From NCBI RefSeq assembly GCF_002224125.1, contig NZ_NCSM01000014.1, forward strand, positions 468,376-532,375: a stretch of 64,000 bases of DNA, read 5' to 3'. The DNA comes from Streptomyces sp. NBS 14/10 (GTDB lineage Bacteria > Actinomycetota > Actinomycetes > Streptomycetales > Streptomycetaceae). Shown piece after piece: positions 51,601-63,600 of the stretch. The notes beneath the pieces were generated by a model that was given only the letters and a program-made list of their open reading frames with translations, did no database searches and had not been told where the DNA came from. The translations under genes and the position numbers were made by a program. Within the stretch, counting starts at the first letter, position 1. The number at the start of each line of letters is the position of its first letter.

Positions 51601-54600
51601 GCGCGCCTCCCACCTGATCGGCATGGGCGACCCGGACGAGCGGGCCGCCACGGGCCGCGACGCCGCCGGGCTGCACAGCTGGGCGCGGGACCACATCGCG
51701 GAGGGCGGACTGCTCCGGCTCGACCCCGCCGACCGCCGGCTCTCCGCCCTGATCCCGCCGCACCAGGCCGTGTACGACGACCGTATGACGTTCCCGGCCG
51801 TGCTCACCAATACGGTGGATGTGCCTGATGCCCTGGTCACCATGGTCGATGCCGCGCTCGCCGGCACACTGCCGCCCGCGACCACCGACAGGCTCGAGGC
51901 CATGTCCAAGTGGCTGGACCGTTACGGAAGCCGCGGCATCGAGGCGCTCAAGCGGCTCGCCCCCGCCCACATCACGGCCCTGTACCTCTACAGCGGTCCC
52001 GACTACCGGCTGATGAAGGCGCTGCTCAACGGTGAGCGGTTCGGCCCGGGCATGGGCCGACACCTGGTGCGCTTCACCACATGGAGGCTGGTGCGCGACG
52101 CGGTACTGATGGAAGATCCCGACGAGCTTCCGCTCGTACTGCTCAGTCATCCTTCTTTGCTGGAGGCGTTCGACGAGCTGAGTGAGCTGGCGGACCTGGA
52201 GACACCGAGCCCGGAGCTGTCCCGTCCCCGGCGCCGGCTGGACGCCATCGCCGCCCGGCTCTACGACGAGCTGAAGCTGCACATGGACATGGCGATCGAG
52301 GCGCTGGAGATCCTGCCGCCGGTCGGGCGGAACGTCTGGTGGGGCGACCGGGGGGCGCCGGGGCCGTTGGACCGGCCCTCGGTGAACGGCCCGGTCTACG
52401 GCGCCGAGACGATCGAGGTGCCGTACTTCCGCAGCACCTCGCTTCGGGTCGAGGCGGCACGGGACTTCGCACTGGACAACAGGTCGGTTCCCCAGCATTC
52501 GCACCGCAAGATGGTCGAGGTCAGGAACTCGACGGCTCGGGAAGGCGCCCCTTTCTTCGCGTATCCGATGGAGCACGAGGCGCTGTATCCGCCGGGTATG
52601 AGGTTCGACATCATCAGCCGACGGCGGGTCGACGGGGACAGGACGGGCCGCTCGTACGAGAGCCAGACGGTCGAGGAGGCCACTCCGCTGCCGGACGGCC
52701 GCTCCGCGGCCTCACGGGTCCACCCCCTTCCCGAGGTGCTGAGCGAAGGCGGTGCCGTCGCGGACGACCTCTTCGACCTCGGTTCCTCCGACGCCGAGAT
52801 GTCCGACGCCGAGATGTCCGACATCGACATCGACATGGACTCCGACGCGGACGGTGACACGGACACCGGCACGCCTGTGCTGCGGGAGATTCGTGGAGCG
52901 GACGGCCGGGTCATCGGTGTGGCGTCGTTCGATGACGCGGACTGGGCGGTGCGGCGGGACGCGTACGCGCGGTTGGACGGTGCGACGGGTTTTGTGTCGT
53001 GGGAGCGTGACGCTGAGGGCCGGCCGGTGGCGACGCACCGGGCGTTGCCGGGTGGCGGGGCTGCCGGGGGGACGTTCTTCTTCGCTTCGCATGGTGGGGC
53101 CGAGGGGCTGGCACTCGCCGAGGAGGGTGGCGGCGTCCGGCGGGATCACGGGTCGTACGCGGGGCGGTTGCTGGAGAGTGTGCGGGGTCGTGGTTTCCGT
53201 AGCGTGACGGTGCTGGCGTGTGGTCCTGGCGATGTGCCCGGGAGCGTGGAGGAGGCCAGGGCGCGGGCGCAGCGGTTGGCGGACGCGGTGGGCCTGCCGG
53301 TTCATCTGGAGGTGGGCCGTGCCGCGGTGACCAGCGGGCGCGATGGTGGTCCGGCGCTGATCCACGCGCTGGAGGATGCCGAGGGGCGGGCCACGGGGTG
53401 GGTGACGGCGTATCCCGCCGGCCGGCCGGCCACCGACGCACCGGCCTGGGACACCGGACGTCCGATCGCGGCCGACTACCCGGCCTCCGGACTGATCAAC
53501 GCCGACAGCGACATGGACCTCGATTCCCACTCCGGCGAGGCATCCGAGTCCGGCGAGGCATCCGAGTCCGACGAGGCATCCGAGTCCGGCAACGAGTTCG
53601 ACGGCGACCTCGACTCGCTCATGCAGATCCCGTCCTGGCGGGTCACCGGCGCGCCTGACACTCCTCGCTTCACCGGGTACTACGGGAATGCCAACTGGCG
53701 CCAAAAGAGCCTCGACTTCGAGTTCGCGCTGGCCCAGCTCCTGGCCGCGCACCCGGATATGGTCACCACGGTGCGCCAGATACTCGGCCGCGCGCACCAG
53801 TTCCTCGCCCAGCGGTACGGGGAGGCGGCGGCCACCCAGGCGCTCTTCCCACCGCACGACCCGATGTGGGCGGCACCGGGCGGCCCCCTCGCGCAGCTGC
53901 TGGGACCGGGCGCCACGGCCACCCTGCCCCAGCTGATGTCGGCGTACGCCAACGCGGTCTTCGCCAACGCCGACAGCCCCGCGACCATCAGCCGCGCCCT
54001 GCCCGGCAGGATTCGTTACGCCGGACAGCCCGTGCCGAGGCTGAACCCCGCGGACCATGCGAGTTGGCAGCGGCACGACGCCCGAGGCTTCCGACAGGTG
54101 GGAGGTGTGAACGGGCCGGCGCTGTGGCTGCTTCAGAGCACCCATGAGCTCGGAGCCACCCCCGCCGAGCTGAGCACCTTCCGCGCGGCACTGATCGCCT
54201 GGACGGTCCCGGCGGGTCTGCAGTCCCTCCACGAGGTCCTGCGGTCCTCGCACCTGATCGGTCTGGGCGGGGCGGAGGAGCGCCTCGCGACGGCCCGGGA
54301 CGCCGCCCGTACGCACGGTTGGGTCAGGGACCACCTCGTCCCCTGGCAGCACATCCCGCAGAACCCCCAGGGCATCGCTCTCACCAACCGTCTGAGCGCA
54401 CCCCACGTGGCGCTGTACAGCGAAGGCGCGCGCTATCCCCGCGAGGCGATCGGTGAACTCGCCGTCCCGGATGACCTGCTGGCGATGGTCGACGCCCTTC
54501 TCTCCCCCGGCCCTTCGACGTTCCCCGACGAGGAACGCATGAACGTGGCACGAGAGTGGCTGGCACGGTACGGCGCGGAGGGCCGGGCCGCGCTGCGGAG

Positions 54601-57600
54601 GATGGCCCCGGGCCACATCACCGCCCTGTACATCTACAGCATGTCCGACTACCGGCTCATGAAAGCGCTCCTGAACGGTGAGCGGTTCGGACGGCACGCG
54701 AGCCGGTGGCTGCTGCGCTCCGTCGCCTGGAGGCTGGTCACGCGCGGTGTCTATAACGCGGGGGAGTGGGAGAACTTTGTTCCCTTGACACTGCGGACCC
54801 AGCCGGGTTTCGGGGAGGTGATGGAGGGGTTGCTGGACCTGTCCGATCTGGAACCCGGCCCCGAGGTGTCGCGGCTGCGCCGTAGGCTCGACGCGATCAC
54901 CGATGGGCTCCACGGCCAGCTGAAGGTGCACATCGAGATGGCCGTCGAAGCTCTGGAACTGCTCCCCCCGGTGCGGCGTACGGTCTGGTGGGGCGACCGG
55001 GGCGTGCCCGGGTCACTGGCCCGACCGGCGACCAACTCTCCCTTGTACAACGGCGCTCTGATCTCGGTGCCGTTCTTCCGCAGCACCTCCATGGATGAAA
55101 GCGAAGCCATGGACTTCGCACTGCGCAATAGGCTCGCGCCGTCGAACACCCACCGTGGGGTGTTCGAGGTTCCCGACTCGACGGGCAAAGAGATCGCCAT
55201 GTTCTCCGCCTACTCCGTCGAGTCGGAGGCCCTCTATCCGCCCGGTACCTTCTTCCTCACCCAAAACCGGACCATTCGCACATACGTCAATAGGTCGGAG
55301 CGCCAGAAGTACGCGTACTCCGTGGTCAAGGAGAGCAGCGGCCACTGGCCGGCGCCGCCGAGGGCCGCGGCCGACCCGGTCGACGGCGACGAGCAGATCC
55401 TCCGCTCCTTCTACGCGGATCCGCGCTGGTGGAAGCTGAGTGGGGAGTACGAAAGGGCCCTGGGCGAGGTGCTTGCCCACGACCCCGCCGTGCTGGACGC
55501 GGCGCGCGCGGCTGTCCGCATCCTGTACACCTATCTGTCGCACCACCTCGGCGCCCGCGCGGCGGCGTCCGCCTTCTTCCCGGAGATGTCCGAGGCGGAC
55601 GACCCGCAGGCGCAGATCGACCTCCTGCTCGACGAGGACGCGACGACGAACGTGCGCACGCTCGCGCTCGCGCTCGTCGACGCCGGGTACGCGCCCTCGG
55701 GCGACGGGGTGTACTCGCTCAACCGGCTGTGGAGGACCCGCCCCGAGCTGAACGTCCAAAACCAGCTCACCATGGTCAAGGACGCGCGCCCGCACAAGCG
55801 CTCGGACCACTGGTACAAGGACCGGCACGACCGGCTGGGCCACGGAGTCGGCGACGGCTACGCGGAAGGGACGCAATGGCTGCTCCACGCGTTCCGGAAC
55901 CTGCCGGGCACCGACCCCGCCCTGCTGCTGGGGCTGCGGAACGCCCTGCTGGCGGCCCGTCTGATGTTCGGCGAGCACTCGCTGGCCGAGGTGCTGGAGG
56001 CCGCCCAGTCGGCCGGGGTGCGCGACGAGGCCGAGCCCGAGCCGGGGGACGTCGAGGCGGCCCGGCTGTACGCCTGGGCCGACGCCGTCTTCGCGCCCCA
56101 AAAGCGCCTCGACTCCGAGCCCGAACTGCGCCGGGAGTTCGCCGACGACAGCACCCTGCGCGAGCGGCTGCGCCTGCCCCACCAGCGGATGTACCAGCAG
56201 CGCACCGCCTGGCTCGCGCCCTGGATCACCGGCAACGCGGCCGAGCCCGCCGCCATCACCGAGCTCGCCGGTCTGGAGGCAAGCACCTGGAGTGCCGAGG
56301 ACCTGCGGACGCTGCCGTGGCCCACGGGCGAGGCGGCCCGGGAGCGGCGCCAGGCGCTGCGCGCCTGGCTGCTGCGGCATGAGAGCCAGGCGCTGCTGCG
56401 CAATGTCACCGCGGCGCACGTCCCCGCGCTCTATCTGATCAGCGGCCCCGACGGCGCGCTGACCGACCCACGGTTCACCACGGGCCCCGAGTCACTGGAC
56501 CGGCTGCGCCAGGCCGTGGGCACGATGGTCCATCAGCGCGTCGCCCACGGTGCTCCGGAGCAGGCGTTCCCGCTGACGCTGCTGCGCGACCCGCGCTTGC
56601 GGGCCCTGGTGCGGCAGGCCAGGAGTGTGCCGCCGCTGGTCCCGAACCGGGCTGCCGCACTGGCCCGGATCGGTCAGCGGGCCGTGGCGCGCGCCGTCGA
56701 GCTGGCGGCCGGGATGCGCGGGGAGCTGGCCGTCCTGCGGCGCATGGCGCGCGAAGCCCTGCACCTGCTGCCGGCGGTGGACGCGCCGGTGTACTGGTCC
56801 GCCTGGGAACCCGGGACCCTGGAGGAGGCCCAGGGGACGGGCATGGCGGGAGTCGCCCTCACCAAGCGCGCCTTCCACCTCGCCTCGGCCTCGCGGAGCG
56901 TCGGGCTGCGCATGGTGTCGGGCCGCCCGCCACAGGGGGAGAGCCACCCGGTCCTGTACGAGGTGCGCCGGTCCTCCGCGCGGGACATCGCGCCGTTCAG
57001 CCGGACGCCTGAGGCGCGGCAGGCGATGTTCCCGGAGGAGACCCGGTTCGAGGAGGTGTCCCGCGAGGTCCGCTACGACGCCTCGCTGGGCCGTAGCCAC
57101 GTGCACGTGATCCTGCGTGAGATGCCGGCCCGGCCCGCGCCCGAGCCGTGGGACCGGGAGATCCTCACCCGTCCCGTCATCGCTCCCGACGGCACCTGGT
57201 CCGGCGTCACCAGCTACACGGCGCAGGAGTGGTCGGAGCGCCACCACGCGCTCGCCAACCTGCCCGTCCTCACCTACTTCAAGTACTACGACACCGAGGC
57301 CGAGGAGTGGGAGGACGACCGCGTCCCCGTGCCCTGGAGTCGAGGCTCCCTGTTCTTCGCCGCGCCCAGCGACGGGCGGCTGGTCCAGGTGGGCTCCCGC
57401 TACGGATCCAAGCTCGCCACCGCCGGACAGGTCGGCAGCTTCCTGCGCGAGCTGCTGCGCGACTCCGCCGCCGGGGAGAACGCCGCGCTCGTCGTCTTCG
57501 GCTCGCCCGCCGGGGCCGGGCCGCTGGCCCAGCGGATGGCCGACCACTCGGGGCACGATGTCGTCGGCTCCACGGCTCCCAGCGACACCTACGACCGGGG

Positions 57601-60600
57601 CGAGCGCGCGAACCCGCGCCACGGGCTGGAACTCGAACACGATCCGGGGCAGCCCGCCCCCCGGTGGCTGATCCGCGCCCCGCGCGCCGAGGACGGCACC
57701 GAGGACGAGGCGCCGCGCGATCCGTCACGGCACGCCGACCGTTTCGCCGCGGTGTACGCCGACCCGCTCTGGGCGGAGGCCGCCCGCGACTGGGAGCGGG
57801 CGCTGGGCCGCGCCCTGGCCGGGGATCCGAGGGTCATCGCCGCCGCCCGCGCGGCGGTGCGGGCCGCCCACCGGTTTGTCATCGGCCGGTTCGGCGAGGC
57901 GGAAGCCGCGTCGATGTTCTTCCCCACCTCCGACGAAGACGCAGGCGTGGACCTCGACGCCGCCCTGCGGCGGCTGCTGGACCCCGACGGCGGCGCCGGG
58001 CTGCCGGAGCTGATGGACGCCTACGCGAGGGGTACGGGGCTCTCCGTCTGGTTCAGGCCCCCGCCGCCGCTGGACCGCGAGGGCAACTGGTACCGGGAGT
58101 TCCACCGCGACCGGGGCTTCCCCGTGGGCCATGGCCCCGCCGACGTCGCCCGCGACGCGCTGTCGCGCTACTCACGGCTGTCCGGCGTGCGACGGGCCGA
58201 TGTCATGGCCTTCCGGGAGGCCGTCATCGGCTGGCAGCTGTCCATGGGCCGCCACTCCCTGATCGAGGTCCTTCTCGCCTCCCACACTCTCGGCCTCGGG
58301 GACACCACCGAGCGTGCCGCGGCCCTCGGTGACGCGGTCCACCTCCACCAATGGGCCGACGACGCCCTGACCCCTCGTACCCGCCCCGGCGCCGAAGAGC
58401 TCGCCGGCGACCTGCGGTTGCCGCACCGGCGCCTGTACGGCACGGGAGTCGGCCGGCTTCCCGCGGAGGCCACCGGAGCCGGCACGGCGCCCGACGGTCT
58501 CATCAACGCCATACGACGCGGTGAGCGGCTGCTCTCCGGGGAATTCGACCCCGAAGGGCTGCTGGGACGCGAGGAGGCGCTGCTCGACTGGCAGCGGCGC
58601 CACGGCGGTTCGCCCCTCGGCGGCCTGGACCGCGCCCACATCACCGCCCTCCACCTCCTGGGCGGTCCGGACGCCGCACTTCTGGGCAGGCCCAACCCGG
58701 TGGCGTCGGCCCAGTCCGTCGCCGCCGGCGAACTCCGCAGCGGCCGTCTCGCCTTCCCCGTCGTGCTGATGAACGACCCCGGCTTCCGCGGCCTCGCCGC
58801 ACAGGCCAAGGCGATTCCCGAGTCCGCTCCCGACCGCTCCGAGCGGCTGGCCGCGCTGGTCCCCGCCATGGGGCAGCGGATCGGCGAACTGGCCGCCCGT
58901 ATCCAGGCGGACGTGCCCCAGCACACCGCCTTCGGCTCCGAGGCACTCGACCGGCTGCCTCCGGTGAATGCCCCCGCGTGGTGGACGGCCTGGCTGCCCG
59001 GCGACCTCCCCTCCGGCCCCGACGGCACCGAACTGCCCAGGTCGCTGGACGGGGTCTCCACCTCCCCGTTCCACGTGGCGCGGCGCACGGAGGAGACCGC
59101 GCTGGACAAACTGTGGTCCGACGGCGATCCGCCGGCGGGCGGGCACCCGGTGGTCTTCGAGGTGGAACGCTCCTCGGGCCGCGATGTCTCGGTCTTCGCC
59201 GCGGACCCGGAGGACGAGCCGGTGGTCTATCCCGACCCGGCCGACTTCACGGTGCTCCGCCGCTCGATCCGTACGGATCCGGAGACGGGCCGCCGCTACG
59301 AACACGTCCTGCTCGCCGAGACCGCCGCCACCAGCCGGGCGCTCGCCGCCCCGCCGACGCCCTCCGAAGCCCCGGCCCCGGCCTACCCGGAGCCCGACTT
59401 CTGGAACACACCCTGGGAGGGGCACGAGACCGCCCGGTCCCTGGACGGGGTCGTGGTCCAGGAGATCCGGGCGGACGGGCGGACGGTCGGCAAGACGTCG
59501 TTCTCACGGCGCGACTGGGCGCTGCGCGAGCGTCCCTACGGCCATCTGCCCGAGGCCGCGCACTACACCGAGTGGAGCCGAGGCCCCGGCGGCGAACGGG
59601 TCGCCCGGCGCCGTCCGCTGCCCGCCACGGGCCGTACCGGCACGTTCTTCTGGTCGTCCCATGGCAAGGACGGCGGCTACGCCCTCGTCCGCCGGGACGA
59701 CCTGCCCGTCGGCGCCGACGACGAGATGGTGGGGCGTCTCCTCGGCGGGGACCTGGCCGCGGCCGGCTTCACCAGCATCACGGTGCTCGCGTGTGACCCC
59801 GGTGCCGTACCCGAAGCCGACACCCTGGCGCGGGCCGTCGACCGGGCGCAGGGCATCGCGGACGCCACCGGCCTGGATGTGTACATCAACACCGGCGGGA
59901 TGGCGGTCACCCCCGGCCGGGACGAGGGCGGCGGCGCCACGGCCGACATCCACCTCCTGGAGTCCGCTGACGGCAGTCCGACGACATGGCTGCGCATCCC
60001 CCCGCGAGGCCGTGCCGGAGCCGGCTCGCTCCCGGGCCTCCCGGAGCCCCCACCGTCCGCCGGCACGGAACCCGGCCCGCCCGCGGGCGTGGGCAATCCC
60101 TGGTCCGTGCCCGGATGGCGGGTCGCCGGGCTGCCCGAAACGGTGCGATTCGCGTCATACTACGGGCAGCGCGAATGGCGCAACCTCAGCGCGCGGTTCG
60201 AGTACACCCTCGCCGAGAGGTTGGCCACCCACCTCGGGACCGTTCAAGCCGTCGCGACGGCCGTCGTCCGGCTGCACCAGTTCCTGGCACAGCGGCACGG
60301 CCCGGCCGCCGCGGACCGGGCGTTCCTCCACGGGCCGGGGGCCGAGCCCTGGCTCCGGGAGCCCGGCGCGGTACGCCGGTTCCTGGACGGTCGGCCGCCC
60401 CTGGTCAGCCTGATGTCCGTGTTCGCCAACGCGGCGTACGCCGTCGAAGGGTCCACCTCCCTGCTCCACACCCTGCCCGGGTGGCTCCAGTCGCCGCGGG
60501 CGCCGCGGCCCCGGGGCCCCCGGCAGGGCGCGTACCGTACGGCGCACGACCCGCGCGGGTTCCGGTACGTCGGAGGGACTGCGGGCCCGGCTCTGTGGCT

Positions 60601-63600
60601 GCTCCAGGCCTACCAGGCGATCGGAGCGAGCGAAAAAGAGCTGCTGGCCTTCCGTAGCGGGCTGGTGGCCTGGTCCATCCTGAGCGACAGTCACTCCCTG
60701 CACGAGGTGTTGCGCGCCTCGCACCGGCTCGGCATGGGCGACGAAGCGGAGCGCACCGTGGTCGACCGGGACGGAGTACGTCTCCACCGGTGGGCCCAGC
60801 GTGCCTTCCCCCTCGGCATACCGCTGCCGCACCACCAGATGTACAACAGCCGGGCGCGCTTCGTTTCCACGTACGGCGTCTCTGTGCCCGAGGACATCCG
60901 TGAGGCGCTGGACGCCGCGATGGCCGGGCGGCAGATGGACACCGAGGACAACCGGGTCGAGGTCACCGAGGCGTGGCTGGAGCGGTTCGGCGAGGCGGGC
61001 CGGGAGGCCGTCCGGGCCCTGGCCCCCGGGCACCTGACCGCGCTGTACCTCTACACCGGCGACGATCACACGCTGTTCAAGACCTATGTCGCGGGAAGCC
61101 GCTTCGGTGCGGCGGTCGGCCGCTGGATGATCAGGAGGCTGGTGTGGAAGTACGCACGGGAGATCGCCGTCGGTGAGAACTCGGACCTGCCGCAGCTGCT
61201 CCAGGACGACCTCGACTTGAGCGGGGCGATCGAGGACCTGGCCGGCCTGGAGCCGGCCGCGGACGGGCCGGCCGTCGCTGAGGTGCGGCGCCGGGTGAAC
61301 CAGGCCGCCGACCGGCTGTACGCCGATCTGGCCGCGCACGTCGACATGGCGGTGGAGGCGCTGGAGATACTGCCGCCCCTGAACGGACCGGTGTGGTGGG
61401 GCGGCTGGGCCTCGGGCCGCCTGGCGGAGACCCCGGGCGATTCGCCGCTCATCACGGCGGACACCATGTTCATCCCGCGATTCCGCAGCACCACCGAATA
61501 CCAGTTCACGGCCATGGAGTACATGCGGGACGACGAGGAGGACGTGGCGGACCGGCACCCGATGCTGGCGCACGTCCCCCATTCGACGGGCCGGCTGGTC
61601 ACCCCCTTCTCGCCGTGGATCGACGAGGACGAGGTGCTCTACGCACCGGGCTCCGCCGTGCACATCGAGGCGCGCGACATCGCCACCGACCCCGAGACCG
61701 GGTGGGAATACGCCGACTACACCCTGCGGGAGATGCCCCCCTACCCGCCCACGGCCTACCACAACGCCGACGACGAACCGTCGCCGCGGATCGTGGAGCT
61801 TGGCGACGACGAGGACACGGACGAGGCGGAGACAGCCGGGGAGGACACCGCCCTCAGCACCCGCGAGCCGGCGCCGCGCGGCGCCTACCGGCGCACCGGG
61901 CCGTACGCCGCCGAACTCGACGGCACGGTCTTCGCGCTGCACGAGTCGCCCGGGGAGGGCGACCGGCTGGCCGACACCCTCCTGTTCGCCCTCCGGTACG
62001 CGGCACCCGACGCGCTTCAGGACGCGGGAATCGACACGCCCGGCACCTTCCGCGACTGGATGGGGCGGAACGTCACCGACGACGACCTGCCTCAGGAGAC
62101 GCCGCTTCCGCTGGACGGGGGCCGGATGATCCCGTTGAAACTGCTGGACGAGATCGGTGCGGAGATCGACGCCTCCCAGCGCACGGAGGGAGCCCTCCTC
62201 GGCGATGTGCTTCCGGCCTCGGGCGTCGACCTGAGCCCGGCCAAGCGGTTCCGGCTGCTGCTGCGGGACCCCTCGTACGGAGGTGAGAACGGCCCGGGGG
62301 CGCTGGCGGACGTGGTTCCGGCGATGGCCACCCGCGCGCTCGGCGTCGAGCTGGCCATGGTGGGCCCGGACGGGCAGGTGACGTTCCACGGCGGCACCTC
62401 GGACGACGACACCGCCGCGGACGCACCGCCCGCCCTCCTCGTCCGCGACGGCGACCGCTACCTCGCCGGACTTCCGGACGGGCCGGGCGACGTGGGGAAC
62501 ACCGCCGACCAGGACCAGGACCAGGACCAGGACCAGGACACGGCGCGGCTGCGCCGGGTGGCGCAGGCTGTGTCCGCCGCGCCCGACTCCGTGCGCCATC
62601 GGTTGCGGGACATGACCTCGACCCAGGCCCGGGACGGCTCGCGGCGGGCACCAGACTGGATCCGGGCCCGCATCCGTTACCTCGAGGAGGCCGAGCGCTT
62701 CGAGCGGAGGCTCGGCCTGTACCTCGGCGACCACGAGGCGGCCAACGCGCAGCTCGGCGTGATGGTCCGCGAGCTGTGGGACCGGGCCGTGGCGGCAGGC
62801 CGCTGGCGCGAACTCGGCTCGGACGACCCCACGATCGACGGCGTGGTGGGTACCGACCGGGACCGGCTCGAGGCGGTGGTCGAGTCCGGCAACCTGCGGG
62901 AACGGCTGGGCCTGCTGTATGTCGCCCAGGAGACGACCTCCGACCTGCTCGGCATCTCCCTGCCCCCCGCGTCGCAGATCGCGGACGAATACGTCCACCG
63001 GCTGCCCTCGGCGGCGATGACGGCATTCAAGAAGCTGGAGGAGCGGTCGGACGTCCTGACGCCCGAACAACGTGCCCGGCTGGCCGAGATGGAGCGGACG
63101 CTTCGGGCACCGGTGCGTCGGGATGAGGTCCGGCCCCCGCTCAGCGACGCCGAGCGCGCGATGATGCCGGACGAGGGCATTGCGTGGATCCCCGGCATGA
63201 GCCGCTGGGACATCGCCATGGGCAGCCCTCCCCAGGGCACCGCCGAGGAGAAGGGCGGCCTGGTGCGGGCGAGCATATCCGGCACGACCTACCGGCAGAT
63301 GCGGCAGGCCGTGGCGATGCGGGACCGATGGGGTCTGGACATCGACCTGGGGCTGCTACGGCTCACGCTGATGGCCGAGATGCTGCCGGTCGGTCACCAC
63401 TCCCTGCACGAGATCATGCGGGGGTCGCAGCTTGTCCTCGACCAGCTGCGGGAGGACGGCACCCCGGAGTCGCCGGACCTCGACTACATCGACAACTGGG
63501 GCCGCTACTGGCGCATTGCCCCGCTGACCGAGGCGGAGCTGCGCACATACGTGGCCACGGACGGCAAGTTCCCGGACGAGCACGCCCTGGAGGCCACGGC

